A stretch of 64,000 bases of DNA from Sagittula salina (GTDB taxonomy: Bacteria > Pseudomonadota > Alphaproteobacteria > Rhodobacterales > Rhodobacteraceae), in assembly GCF_017813235.1 (NCBI RefSeq), contig NZ_JAGISH010000017.1:1-64000 (forward strand). Reading direction: 5' to 3'. The position numbers and the translations under genes were made by a program. The notes beneath the pieces were generated by a model that saw only the letters and a list, made by a program, of their open reading frames with translations, searched no databases and was not told where the DNA came from. This document shows, in pieces, positions 1 through 7,560 of the stretch. Positions within the stretch are counted from its first letter, which is position 1. Every line of letters begins with the position of its first letter.

Positions 1-2
1 TT

Positions 3-117
3 GCCCGCCTCAAGGACTGGCGCCGCATCGCCACCCGCTACGACAGATGCGGCGAACTCTTCCTCTCCGCAATCTGCATCGCCGCAACTGTCATGTTCTG
101 GTTGTGCGTCCTGACCC
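3..117 (+). mobile_element. IS5-family transposase C-terminal remnant with IS right end
   Basis: The open frame entering from the left edge encodes the usual IS5/IS427-type transposase tail: RLKDWRRIATRYD, then FLSAICIAA and an FWL ending. The nucleotides at 108-120 (gtcctgaccctag) are the exact reverse complement of 4068-4080, so they look like a terminal inverted repeat. The normal stop after FWL is not present, and the frame reads on into flanking DNA until 218. Only the last ~35 residues lie in the window, so whether the rest of the element is intact cannot be judged. Family assignment is from remembered similarity. Confidence 0.7.
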
Positions 118-128
118 TAGGTTGGGGG

Positions 129-198
129 GCTCATGTGCCCCAGCTACCATGCTGGGTTCACGAGATGAATCCCCCCCTTTGGGTTTGTGTCACAGAGC
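129..198 (-). mobile_element. Solo left-end fragment of an IS5-family element
   Basis: Read on the minus strand from 198, this begins ggctctgtgacacaaac and continues through a block also found at 5044-5098 (catctcgtgaa, cagcatggtagctgg). It is the 5' end of the same IS type as the element at 5031-6160, cut off after about 70 bp where it meets the neighbouring IS end at 108-120. No transposase remains. It shows at least three IS events at this spot. Confidence 0.65.
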
Positions 199-250
199 CG
201 GTTTTGGAGGCCAAGTAGTTCAGGACCAAGTTCCCGAAGAAGATGCCGAC

Positions 251-1606
251 TCACCGATAGTTTGGGGGATAACTTTCCAGGAGTTGCACCCAACGTGCGG
301 CCTGTAATTTTTTGCCGACTTGTTCTGTGATAATATCCCAGCGCTCCGATACATTCCGTAGAGCGGTCTCCGGCTCGGTACGCCCCTGCAGGGCCAACTG
401 AAGCCAGGTTCCGAGGATCTCGAAGTATTCGCTACGCCGGGAAAGATAAAGATCCGGAATGGGCGCGCGCATGGCTTTCCTGTGTTCAGCCAGAAAGGAG
501 GCCCCATAGGCTTCCACGATTCTCGGATCGTTGTAGTGTTCGTTGCGGAATGGATCGAAGTATCCTTCAACGGCCGCAACGGCGTCTGCCGATGGGCCTG
601 GAGAAACAGCAAAATCACAGAATGCGAAAGCCAGTTCGGGCACCGGCGTATTGCGTGCGACTACGTAACTCCAACCCCAATTGAAGTAGGCCATAGGGGC
701 GCCCTGTTTGCCCGGCAATGGCCCGTGCCTGACGCGCCCGCGCATTCCTGCTCCGGGTTTATGAATGCTCTTTTGAGTGCCGCCCCAACCGATGTTCGCA
801 TAGATATCCCCCTTATTGTAGCGACGCCAGTTTTCGAACAGACCGAGGTCGGACCCGGTCAGGTGGGCACTGGATGCCTTCATCTCCACCAAAGCCTCCA
901 CTCCTGCATTCAGGTGCAGCGTTGACACAGCGTCCTGTGCGAAAGGATGCCCGCCATTGGCGTGAAGGCGCGCCCACCATTCCCAAACCGAGTACCCCGC
1001 CGAGCGGAAGAGGCATCCACCAAAACGACCCTCATCCGGCCGATGGAAGAACGACATCTGCCGGTCAAGTTCCTCCCAGGTGAGGGGAACCGAAAGTACG
1101 CGGCCGAACATATCCTCGTATCGCTTCTGCTCATCCGGGTCTTCCAGCATGCCGGCGTGATAGAACATCAAGTAGACGTCGCCATCTGTCTGAAAACCCC
1201 ACAGGCGTCCATCATACCACCCGCCCGGTCCTGCTTCTTCTAGGCTTTCGGAAACGTTTGCGAAGGTATCGAGAGGAAGGATCGCATCATTTTCTGACAA
1301 GTCTGGAATGCCAAAGGTGGCGGGCAGTGCGACATCGACCTCTAGCCTCGGCGCGATACTTTCCAGCGTCAGGGTGGAATTGATACTGTCCACATCGGTG
1401 ACGATCATCTCGCAGTCGCCCCCGAATTCCCCAGTGAACCGGGCGATCACGGGACTCACGTTGGCCTGAGAGCCATTCGGAACCAGAATGCGCAATGGGC
1501 GCCCGAGCTGTTTTGCTTGATGTCGGAGAGAGCCCGCGCGGGCGTCCAGCGGTGCGCATGTGAGAGACGCTCCGGCCGTGGCGAGAAAGGTTCGTCGGTT
1601 GAACAT
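251..1606 (-). CDS. ABC-type extracellular solute-binding protein, Tat-type leader
   Basis: This 451-residue protein starts with MFNRRTFLATAGAS. The twin-arginine stretch and Ala-rich segment ending near ARAG suggest Tat export to the periplasm. The body has the layout of family-1 sugar/oligosaccharide binding proteins: an N-terminal beta strand (RPLRILVPNG), then PLTWEELDRQ and a C-terminal helical lobe. No permease or ATPase gene is adjacent, which is unusual; the neighbour is a divergent membrane histidine kinase 110 bp away. It may be an orphan binding protein for a transporter elsewhere or a ligand-presenting partner of the kinase (inference). It sits between IS ends, so its transporter genes could have been lost. 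Substrate unknown. Confidence 0.8.
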   Translation of the reverse strand: MFNRRTFLATAGASLTCAPLDARAGSLRHQAKQLGRPLRILVPNGSQANVSPVIARFTGEFGGDCEMIVTDVDSINSTLTLESIAPRLEVDVALPATFGIPDLSENDAILPLDTFANVSESLEEAGPGGWYDGRLWGFQTDGDVYLMFYHAGMLEDPDEQKRYEDMFGRVLSVPLTWEELDRQMSFFHRPDEGRFGGCLFRSAGYSVWEWWARLHANGGHPFAQDAVSTLHLNAGVEALVEMKASSAHLTGSDLGLFENWRRYNKGDIYANIGWGGTQKSIHKPGAGMRGRVRHGPLPGKQGAPMAYFNWGWSYVVARNTPVPELAFAFCDFAVSPGPSADAVAAVEGYFDPFRNEHYNDPRIVEAYGASFLAEHRKAMRAPIPDLYLSRRSEYFEILGTWLQLALQGRTEPETALRNVSERWDIITEQVGKKLQAARWVQLLESYPPNYR

Positions 1607-1716
1607 GAGGCTGTACCTTCGGTGGCCCGTTCAGCCACTATGCTGACCATCCGTTAAGAACGTTTTAAACCTTGCCCCTTATCGCCGTTCAGTAGTCGAG
1701 TAGAGGGGGGTCGCAG

Positions 1717-4005
1717 ATGCCCGCGCCTTGGAAGGGATCACTGCTGTTCAAACTGAGAGCTTTGATCGCAGCTTGTCTGGTCCTCTCGGTCGTCGGCCTT
1801 TACATAAAGAACAATCAACTCCGCGCAACGGAGCTTCGCGCAAGACACCTCGTGCAACAAACAGAACCGGTTACCGAGGTAACACGACGGGTACCCGCGT
1901 TGATCGAGCGTTTGAATTCCTATTCCCGGTTGGTTCCCAGCGCATTTACCGAGGTTGGGCTGGAAGACGCAGAGCGCGGCCTGGCGGGGATAGATGCTTT
2001 GCGCTCGGATGGCCTTTTGTCGGACGAAGACTGGACTGAATTGAACCTGCTGCTCTCCCTTCAGGAGGAAATCGTATCTTTTCGAATCGAAATACAGGCG
2101 CGCGTCACTCTGGAATCCCAGAGGCTTGATGAAATCGCATGGATGTTGAGCTCGGAACAGGCCAGTCTTCTCGCGGGAGTAAACCGCGAGACTTTTGATG
2201 CTGCCGCTGCACGGGGCAAAATCAGTTACGCATTCGAGCTTGCAGCGATAAACGCCTCCATCGCCCAGGCGGCCTTGGCCACTCGAGATCTCCAGAATGC
2301 CGATTGGGATCAAGCTATTCGCATAAAGCCCACGCTCCTGGGGGAAATCAATGTTATCGCGACTCATTTGGCGCGCACCGGAAACTCAGGAACACGGTCG
2401 CAAATAGCCCGCGACCTCTTTGACTTCAAGCAGGCGATGTTCGATGGCGGCGGAATTTTCGACTCATTCTCGCATTTGGGCCGCTTGGCGGATAAAGCGG
2501 ACGTAGCGCGCCTGAAGGTTGAGAGGATTATCACCGATCTCACGCTGAAGGCGAATCAGTTGCAGCGCACTGCTGTCGAGAACTTTCAGTCTCTTGCAGT
2601 TCGAAATCAGGAAGTTTCTGCAAATATTAGGCTTCTCGATCTATTCGTGACACTGGGCATCGGAATTGGCGGCATATTCGCTTTATGGGGGTTGATCGAA
2701 ACCAAGCTATTCACCCGAATCGAACGATTGGTCGGCCATGTACGCTCGGTTTCCGAAGGTATAACGTCCACTCCTATTCCTGCTCTTGCCGATGACGAGA
2801 TGGGCGAACTGGAGACCGCCGTCGAGAAGGCCCGCCTTGCTCAGCGCGATATTTGTACGCTGCACCGCAAGATCGCGGCCATTCTGAAGAACGCTCCCTG
2901 CGGCATCGCCACACTGGATGCCGAAGGGGGTATCGAAACTGCGAACGACGCCCTTGGCAAGATGTTCGGCCATACCCCGCGAGAGGTTGGGGAACAAAGC
3001 ATTTTTGATCTGCTGGCTGTTCCTCACGAAAGCGATTGCACCATGCTTCCGAGTACCGGTGGTTCGGTGTATAAACGAGAGCACCATGTCGGTCCTCTGG
3101 GCGACAAAGCCTTGATCCTCGAGGTGGCCATTCGACGGCTCGATAGCGAAGATCAGTCACTGTTCATTGCAACTTTTTTGGATGTAACAGTGCGAATCGC
3201 CGCTCAGACAACACTTCAAGATGCTTTGACCGACGTGCGGCGTCACCGCGAAGAACTTGAAAGGTCCAACAAGGATCTTGACCAATTCGCCTATGCCGCG
3301 TCGCACGACCTGAAGGCTCCCTTGCGGGTAATTCGTAATGGCCTGCGATGGATTGAACAAGACCTCGGCGAAAACTTGGATGCCGAGGTGAAGGCGAACC
3401 TGACTCTAGTCCAGGGCCGAGCCGTGAGAATGGAGAGATTGCTGGAAGACCTACTGACCTATTCACGGATCGGCCGTATGGAGGAGACGCCTGTAAAGGT
3501 ATCCGGCGCAGAGCTGCTCGAAGACGTTGTCGGCCTCTGTGATTTGCCGCCGGGTTTTAAGGTGGAAGTGGGAGAATCCATGAATACGCTTGTAGTCGAC
3601 TTGATGCCTCTGAAGAATATATTCCTGAATCTGATATCGAATGCGATAAAGCATCACGATAGAGATTCGGGAGTTATTCGAATTTCAGTTACGATAGGTG
3701 AAGAAAATACAAACCTCTTTGAAGTTGCGGATGACGGCCCCGGTATTCCCGTTGAATTTCACGAGCGCGTCACCCAGATGTTCACAACCTTGAAGCCACG
3801 TGACCAGGTAGAAGGCAGCGGTATGGGGCTTGCGTTCGTGAAACGACAAATTGACGTCAAAGGTGGGACTTTACGGATAGAATCTGGCGAGGGGCGTGGC
3901 GCCGCCATTCGTTTCACATGGCCCAAAGACATTGCTCTTCGTAATCGTTCATGCGGCAAATGGGCGTTGTTTCCGCCCCCCGATGGCCATGGGTTCACAG
4001 CGTGA
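1717..4005 (+). CDS. Membrane-bound PAS-domain sensor histidine kinase
   Basis: The protein has 762 residues. A membrane segment near 8-27, a long extracytoplasmic helical region to about 306 and a second membrane segment near 307-328 precede a HAMP-like linker. A PAS domain (about 387-490) follows, then HisKA with the phosphoacceptor His530 in ASHDLKAP. The ATPase domain has an N box (NLISNAIKHH, about 638), ADDGPGIP (about 671) and GSGMGLAF (about 702). ATG is preceded by gagggggg. The HisKA type resembles phytochrome-like kinases (DLDQFAYAASHDLKAPLR). No response regulator is encoded nearby. It is divergent from the binding-protein gene at 251-1606. The last ~25 residues (after RFTWPK) look atypical and may be altered by IS activity just downstream. 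Confidence 0.88.
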   Translation: MPAPWKGSLLFKLRALIAACLVLSVVGLYIKNNQLRATELRARHLVQQTEPVTEVTRRVPALIERLNSYSRLVPSAFTEVGLEDAERGLAGIDALRSDGLLSDEDWTELNLLLSLQEEIVSFRIEIQARVTLESQRLDEIAWMLSSEQASLLAGVNRETFDAAAARGKISYAFELAAINASIAQAALATRDLQNADWDQAIRIKPTLLGEINVIATHLARTGNSGTRSQIARDLFDFKQAMFDGGGIFDSFSHLGRLADKADVARLKVERIITDLTLKANQLQRTAVENFQSLAVRNQEVSANIRLLDLFVTLGIGIGGIFALWGLIETKLFTRIERLVGHVRSVSEGITSTPIPALADDEMGELETAVEKARLAQRDICTLHRKIAAILKNAPCGIATLDAEGGIETANDALGKMFGHTPREVGEQSIFDLLAVPHESDCTMLPSTGGSVYKREHHVGPLGDKALILEVAIRRLDSEDQSLFIATFLDVTVRIAAQTTLQDALTDVRRHREELERSNKDLDQFAYAASHDLKAPLRVIRNGLRWIEQDLGENLDAEVKANLTLVQGRAVRMERLLEDLLTYSRIGRMEETPVKVSGAELLEDVVGLCDLPPGFKVEVGESMNTLVVDLMPLKNIFLNLISNAIKHHDRDSGVIRISVTIGEENTNLFEVADDGPGIPVEFHERVTQMFTTLKPRDQVEGSGMGLAFVKRQIDVKGGTLRIESGEGRGAAIRFTWPKDIALRNRSCGKWALFPPPDGHGFTA

Positions 4006-4067
4006 AACCAAAAGGTTTTACGAGGTGCATGAGCAAATCGTCACCCGCCCGCTGCCGCACGACGTAC

Positions 4068-4080
4068 TAGGGTCAGGACC
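4068..4080 (+). repeat. Solo IS terminal repeat, inverse of 108-120
   Basis: The 13 bases ctagggtcaggac are the exact reverse complement of 108-120. They abut the end of the next IS5-family element at 4081, so they look like the outermost bases of an IS truncated by that insertion. Together the two copies bracket the kinase/binding-protein island (121-4067). Confidence 0.6.
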
Positions 4081-4554
4081 GGCGCTGTTGCACAAATCAG
4101 TTGATGACCGCAGTTCCCCTTTCCCCGGACACACTTATCCCAGGGCCACGGTGACCGGGATGCCGAGGGCAGTGAAGCGGTTCATGACCGCCGAACGGAT
4201 CTGAACTTTGGCAACCTGGCGATCGAAGTCGCGGGACATCAGCCTCTGTCCGAACAGCTTCACGCAGTTCATTTTCGTCTCCACCCTGCTTCGTCGGTGG
4301 TAGCCGCTCCAGTTCCGCCGCAGCGTCCGGCCAAGATGCTGTGACGTCCTCAGGATCTCGTTCCGCGCCCGGGCTCCTGCAGTGTCCGGCTTCCAGGGCC
4401 TCGCGATGCGGCAGGGCGGGATGATTGCTGCCGCACCTCGGCCGGCGACGGTGTCCTGGCAGGCGCGCGTGTCGCAGGCACCGTCCGCTGTCACGGTGGC
4501 GATCTCCTGATCCGGAGGGATCCGGGCAAGCAGGTCCGGCAGCATCGGCGCGTC

Positions 4555-4595
4555 CACTGCCCGGCAGGCGCACGCGCAGCGTGCTGCCGGGAGGG
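4555..4595 (-). repeat. 41-bp palindromic insert in transposase copy 1
   Basis: On the coding strand this separates ..gtcggc from gacgcgccgatg, which are adjacent in the homologous frame (copy 2 reads straight through at 5690-5697). It begins ccctcccggcag and ends ctgccgggcagtg. The halves cccggcag/ctgccggg and gcacgc/gcgtgc pair into a long stem. The last 13 bases are identical to the end of the insert at 4748-4787. The length is not a multiple of three, so the frame is broken. Confidence 0.6.
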
Positions 4596-4747
4596 GCCGA
4601 CATTGCTGGAGGTGACCTCGACCGCCCGGATCTCCAACGTTCCTCATTGATCCCGAGGTGGATCTTGGGCCAGACCCGCCGCTTGGGACCACCATGCTTG
4701 CGGGCGTGCCACTCACCTTCACCCTCGACCTTGATGCCAGTGCTGTC

Positions 4748-4787
4748 CACTGCCCGGCAGTGCGTCACGCAGTGATGTCACGGAAGG
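4748..4787 (-). repeat. 40-bp palindromic insert in transposase copy 1
   Basis: On the coding strand this lies between ttgatc (LLI) and gacagcactggc (DSTG), codons that are contiguous in the intact IS5-type protein (recalled family sequence). It contains the palindrome tcactgcgtga and ends ctgccgggcagtg. It is identical, base for base, to 5495-5534 in copy 2. Exact borders are uncertain by a base or two. Confidence 0.6.
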
Positions 4788-5180
4788 GATCAACAGGTGC
4801 AGCGGGCCCTTCGACCCTCGGTAGGGTATGTTCACGGCCAGCGTCTTCTGACGACGGCACAAGGTGCTGAAGTCGGGCACCTGCCAGTCCAACCCAACTA
4901 AACGAAACAAGCTTTCAACGAAGTCCGTGGTTTGCCGCAGCAGCAGGCCAAACAGGACTTTCAGGGTCAGACAGGTCTGAATGGCGGCGTCGCTGAATTG
5001 CTGCTGCCGACCGCGTTTGCCGCTCGGTGGAGCTCTGTTGCACAAACCCCTTGAGGGATTCATCTCGTGAATCCAGCATGGTAGCTGGGATGCATGAGCA
5101 GACCAACACCACCGGCCTACAAGACCAGGAACTGGCCAGCCTATAACGAGGCGCTGAAGCGCCGAGGCTCGCTGACGATC

Positions 5181-5221
5181 CCCTGACCGGCAGGGCATTC
5201 CGAAGGAATGTCCCGAGAGGT
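5181..5221 (+). repeat. 41-bp palindromic insert near the N-terminus of transposase copy 2
   Basis: It separates ctgacgatc (LTI) from tggttcgac (WFD), which are contiguous in the homologous protein. It begins ccctgaccgg and carries the near-perfect palindrome gggcattccgaaggaatgtccc. A stop codon (tga) appears within the first six bases. Its sequence differs from the other inserts, but its size, position after a gatc, ccct start and hairpin are alike. Confidence 0.55.
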
Positions 5222-5494
5222 TGGTTCGACCCCGAGATGAGCTGGGATGCCGTGCCGAGAGGCAGGCGTGGCCGCCAGCAGAGCTACAGTGATGCCGCCA
5301 TCCAGACGTGCCTGACGTTGAAGGTTCTATTCGGCATGGCGCTGCGACAGACGACCGGCACCGTCGAGAGCCTATCACGTCTGGTTGGACTCGACTGGAC
5401 GGTGCCTGACTTCAGCACGCTGAGCCGCCGCCAGAAGACGCTGGCCGTGAACATCCCCTACCGAGGGTCGAAGGGCCCGCTGCAGCTGCTGATC

Positions 5495-5534
5495 CCTTCC
5501 GTGACATCACTGCGTGACGCACTGCCGGGCAGTG
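5495..5534 (+). repeat. 40-bp palindromic insert, identical to that of copy 1
   Basis: It is identical to 4748-4787 and sits at the same codon boundary (after LLI, before DSTG). The surrounding ~230 bp (about 5430-5660) are also almost identical between the copies, whereas flanking transposase sequence is clearly more diverged, which suggests a gene-conversion tract. Confidence 0.6.
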
Positions 5535-6160
5535 GACAGCACTGGCATCAAGGTCGAGGGTGAAGGTGAGTGGCACGCCCGCAAGCATGGTGGTCCCAAG
5601 CGGCGGGTCTGGCGCAAGATCCACCTCGGGATTGACGAGGAACGTTGGAGATCCGGGCGGTCGAGTTCGCCGGAAGCCACATTGGTGATGCGCCAGTGCT
5701 GCCCGATCTGCTGAACCAGATCCCGGCGGACGAGGTGATCGGCAACGTCACCGCAGACGGTGCCTATGATACCCGCAAATGCCACGACGCCATCGCTGAC
5801 CGCGGGGCGAATGCCGTCATCCCGCCCCGAAAGAATGCAAAACCCTGGAAGGCCGTCACCGGCGGTGCGGCCGCTCGAAACGAGGCCCTGCGTGCCTCCA
5901 GATACCTTGGTCGCGCGATCTGGCGAAACTGGAGCGGATACCATCGCCGAAGCCGCGTCGAAACGAAGATGCATTGCGTGAAGCGGCTGGGGCAGCGGCG
6001 CATGGCAAGGAACTTCGACCGCCAAGTCGCCGAACTTCAGGTCCGCATCGCCGTCATGAACGGCTACACCGCGCTTGGCATCCCTGTCACAGAGGCTGTT
6101 GGATGAGTCTGTCCCGGGAAAGGAGAACCTCGGCTATCACCCGATTTGTGCAACAGAGCC

Positions 6161-6344
6161 CTACGACAGCCACAATCAACTCCGAATACATCTCGCGGAT
6201 TTCATGGCTGCTTACAACTTCGCCACAAGGCTCAAGACCTTCAGCGGGCTCACGCCCCACGAATACATCTGCAAAGCCTGGACTTCAGAGCCGGACAGAT
6301 TCATCCTTGATCCGATCCACCAGATGCCGGGACTGAACACCTAG
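6161..6344 (+). pseudogene. IS481-type transposase, C-terminal fragment
   Basis: The frame encodes YDSHNQLRIHLADFMAAYNF, then FSGLTPHEYICKAWT and a DPIHQMPGLNT ending, the characteristic IS481-family integrase tail. Everything upstream was lost where IS5 copy 2 ends at 6160. The frame is open through the junction, so a chimeric reading frame exists but has no recognisable start. Confidence 0.8.
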
Positions 6345-6400
6345 GACCAATGCGCCCGGGGAGCGGTGCCCATTGTGACCGCCCGTAGGGGTGCATCAAA

Positions 6401-7420
6401 TCAGGTACTGCGGCGCAGGATGAGGCCCGGTTCGATGAGGCGGTGTTCGGGAACTGTCCGGCCTTCGATCCGGGACAACAGCGCGGCGGCGGCAAGCTCG
6501 CCGATCTGAGTGCCGTGCTGGTCCATGCTGGACAGGCCGATCAGGGGCAGGGCTGCGGTGGGAGTGTCATCATAACCGATGATGGCGAGGTCTTCGGGCA
6601 CGTTGATGCCCCGTGCGGCGGCCTTGTTGATCAGTTCCACCGCGGCGATGTCGCTCCAGCAGAAGACCGCCGGGGGTCTGTCCGGCGACTCCAGAAGCGC
6701 GTCGATAGTTCCGTCGGGCTGGGCAAAGCGTTCCTTCTGTCGCCAGAACCGGATGCGATCCGCAAGTCCGGCGGCGACCATGGCATCGCGGTAGCCGTAT
6801 TCGCGTTCGCGGTAGACGTTCTGGGCCGCATTCTCTTCGGGCATGGAGATCATGTGAACGTCCTTGTGCCCGCGTGTCAGCAGGGCTTCAACGGCGATCC
6901 GCGCTCCGCGCCGGTCGTCCGAGTTCACCGTGTCAAAAAGTGCTGCGGTGGGTTCATGATGTCCGATCACCACCATGGGCAGGCGCTGCGCGTGGCGGGC
7001 GAGCCGATCCCCGGACAGCCGGGGCGCCACCAGCAGCAACCCGTCCATGCGCATGTCGACCATCGAATCGATCAGCGACTGTTCGATCTTGGCGCGTGCC
7101 TCGCCGACACCCATCAGCGCCTTGTAGTTCGCTTTGCCCAGTGTGCGCTGCACGCCGTCGATTACCGACGGCAGGAAGGGGTTGCGAAGCTCCACCAACA
7201 GGACGCCCACCGTGTAGGTGCGTCCACGCATTCCGCGCGCTGCGGTGCTTGGCCGGTAATCGAGCTTTTCGATGGATTTCTGGACCTTGTCCCGTAGGCC
7301 GTCGCTCACTCCGTAGGCGTTCCGCAGCACCTTCGACACGGCGGCGACGGAAACCCCTGCATCTGCGGCGACGGTTCGAATGGTCGCCCGGGCGGGCGTT
7401 GTGGTGCCTGACTTGCTCAT
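6401..7420 (-). CDS. LacI-family transcriptional regulator of the rhamnoside locus
   Basis: A 339-residue regulator. The N-terminal helix-turn-helix reads ATIRTVAADAGVSVAAVSKVLRN, with a hinge near DYRPSTAARGMRG, followed by the periplasmic-binding-like sensor domain (VGVLLVELRNPF..IIGYDDTPTAALP..LSSMDQ). The start at 7420 is chosen because a gggggacgt ribosome site precedes this ATG; an upstream in-frame codon at 7480 would add 20 non-conserved residues. It is divergent from the rhamnosidase operon with 140 bp between. Two LacI-type palindromes lie in that gap, so it most likely represses the operon and is released by an imported sugar (inference). Confidence 0.9.
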   Translation of the reverse strand: MSKSGTTTPARATIRTVAADAGVSVAAVSKVLRNAYGVSDGLRDKVQKSIEKLDYRPSTAARGMRGRTYTVGVLLVELRNPFLPSVIDGVQRTLGKANYKALMGVGEARAKIEQSLIDSMVDMRMDGLLLVAPRLSGDRLARHAQRLPMVVIGHHEPTAALFDTVNSDDRRGARIAVEALLTRGHKDVHMISMPEENAAQNVYREREYGYRDAMVAAGLADRIRFWRQKERFAQPDGTIDALLESPDRPPAVFCWSDIAAVELINKAAARGINVPEDLAIIGYDDTPTAALPLIGLSSMDQHGTQIGELAAAALLSRIEGRTVPEHRLIEPGLILRRST

Positions 7421-7486
7421 ACGTCCCCCGGCCGCTTTCACTGTCCAGGGAAAATACGCGAAGTTTCTCTTGATTTGCAATCCGTC

Positions 7487-7516
7487 TTGTAGAACAGTCT
7501 ACGTAGAACGTTATAC
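7487..7516 (+). promoter_or_regulatory. Rhamnosidase operon promoter with two LacI-type operators
   Basis: Two adjacent 14-bp palindromes with the same left half are visible: gtagaacagtctac (7489-7502) and gtagaacgttatac (7503-7516). The second has the aacgtt centre typical of LacI/GalR-family operators. A plausible promoter overlaps them: -35 ttgtag (7487-7492) and -10 ttatac (7511-7516), 18 bp apart. A bound repressor would cover both hexamers. The divergent LacI gene is the obvious candidate regulator. Confidence 0.65.
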
Positions 7517-7560
7517 GCGCTGCAGCGCAGAATACTGCGAGGGTGCGAAGGGAGGACGTC

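Larger units (their letters stand above)
4081..5030 (-). mobile_element. IS5-family element, copy 1, truncated at its 5' end
   Basis: The end at 4081 (ggcgctgttgcacaaatc) is a good IS5-family terminal repeat and is matched by the right end of copy 2 at 6143-6160. The transposase runs leftward from about 5030. At 5031 the left terminal repeat of copy 2 begins, inside what should be the N-terminal coding region (PSGKRGRQQ), so copy 2 appears to have removed or displaced the true 5' end. No remaining 5' part is visible beyond copy 2. Confidence 0.8.
4135..5030 (-). pseudogene. IS5-family transposase (copy 1), broken
   Basis: Three reading-frame segments together give an IS5-type DDE transposase: GRQQQFSDAAIQTCLTLKVL, then DSTGIKVEGEGEW (first catalytic Asp), then VTADGACDT (second Asp) and SGYHRRSRVETK (Glu). 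The segments are separated by a 40-bp insert at 4748-4787, a one-base deletion near 4641 (gaggaacg where gaggaaacg is expected) and a second 41-bp insert at 4555-4595. The start codon is missing. The C-terminal third is diverged from copy 2 (about two-thirds identical residues by eye), while the middle is nearly identical. Confidence 0.8.
5094..6106 (+). pseudogene. IS5-family transposase (copy 2), broken by two inserts and a deletion
   Basis: Reading starts at 5094 (MSRPTPPAYKTRNWPAYNEA..GSLTI). A 41-bp insert (5181-5221) follows, then the frame resumes with WFDPEMSWDAVPRGRRGRQQ. A 40-bp insert (5495-5534) precedes DSTGIKVEGEGEW. A one-base deletion near 5640 returns the ribosome to the earlier frame for EIRAVEFAGSHIGDAP through SRVETK and the stop at 6104-6106. 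All DDE residues are encoded, but no single frame covers the protein. Apart from these three lesions the frames are open and conserved, which is odd for old pseudogenes. Confidence 0.8.
5031..6160 (+). mobile_element. IS5-family element, copy 2
   Basis: The left end (5031, agctctgttgcacaaac) and right end (6143-6160, reverse complement ggctctgttgcacaaatc) form matching terminal inverted repeats about 1.13 kb apart, the expected size plus the inserts. The transposase is on the plus strand. The element interrupts copy 1 on its left and an IS481-type gene on its right. No clear target duplication is visible, consistent with later rearrangement. Confidence 0.82.

Noticed and set aside
47-307. An 86-codon open frame across the left IS junction
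   Set aside because: It spans two unrelated IS fragments and native DNA with no ribosome site; an accident of rearrangement.
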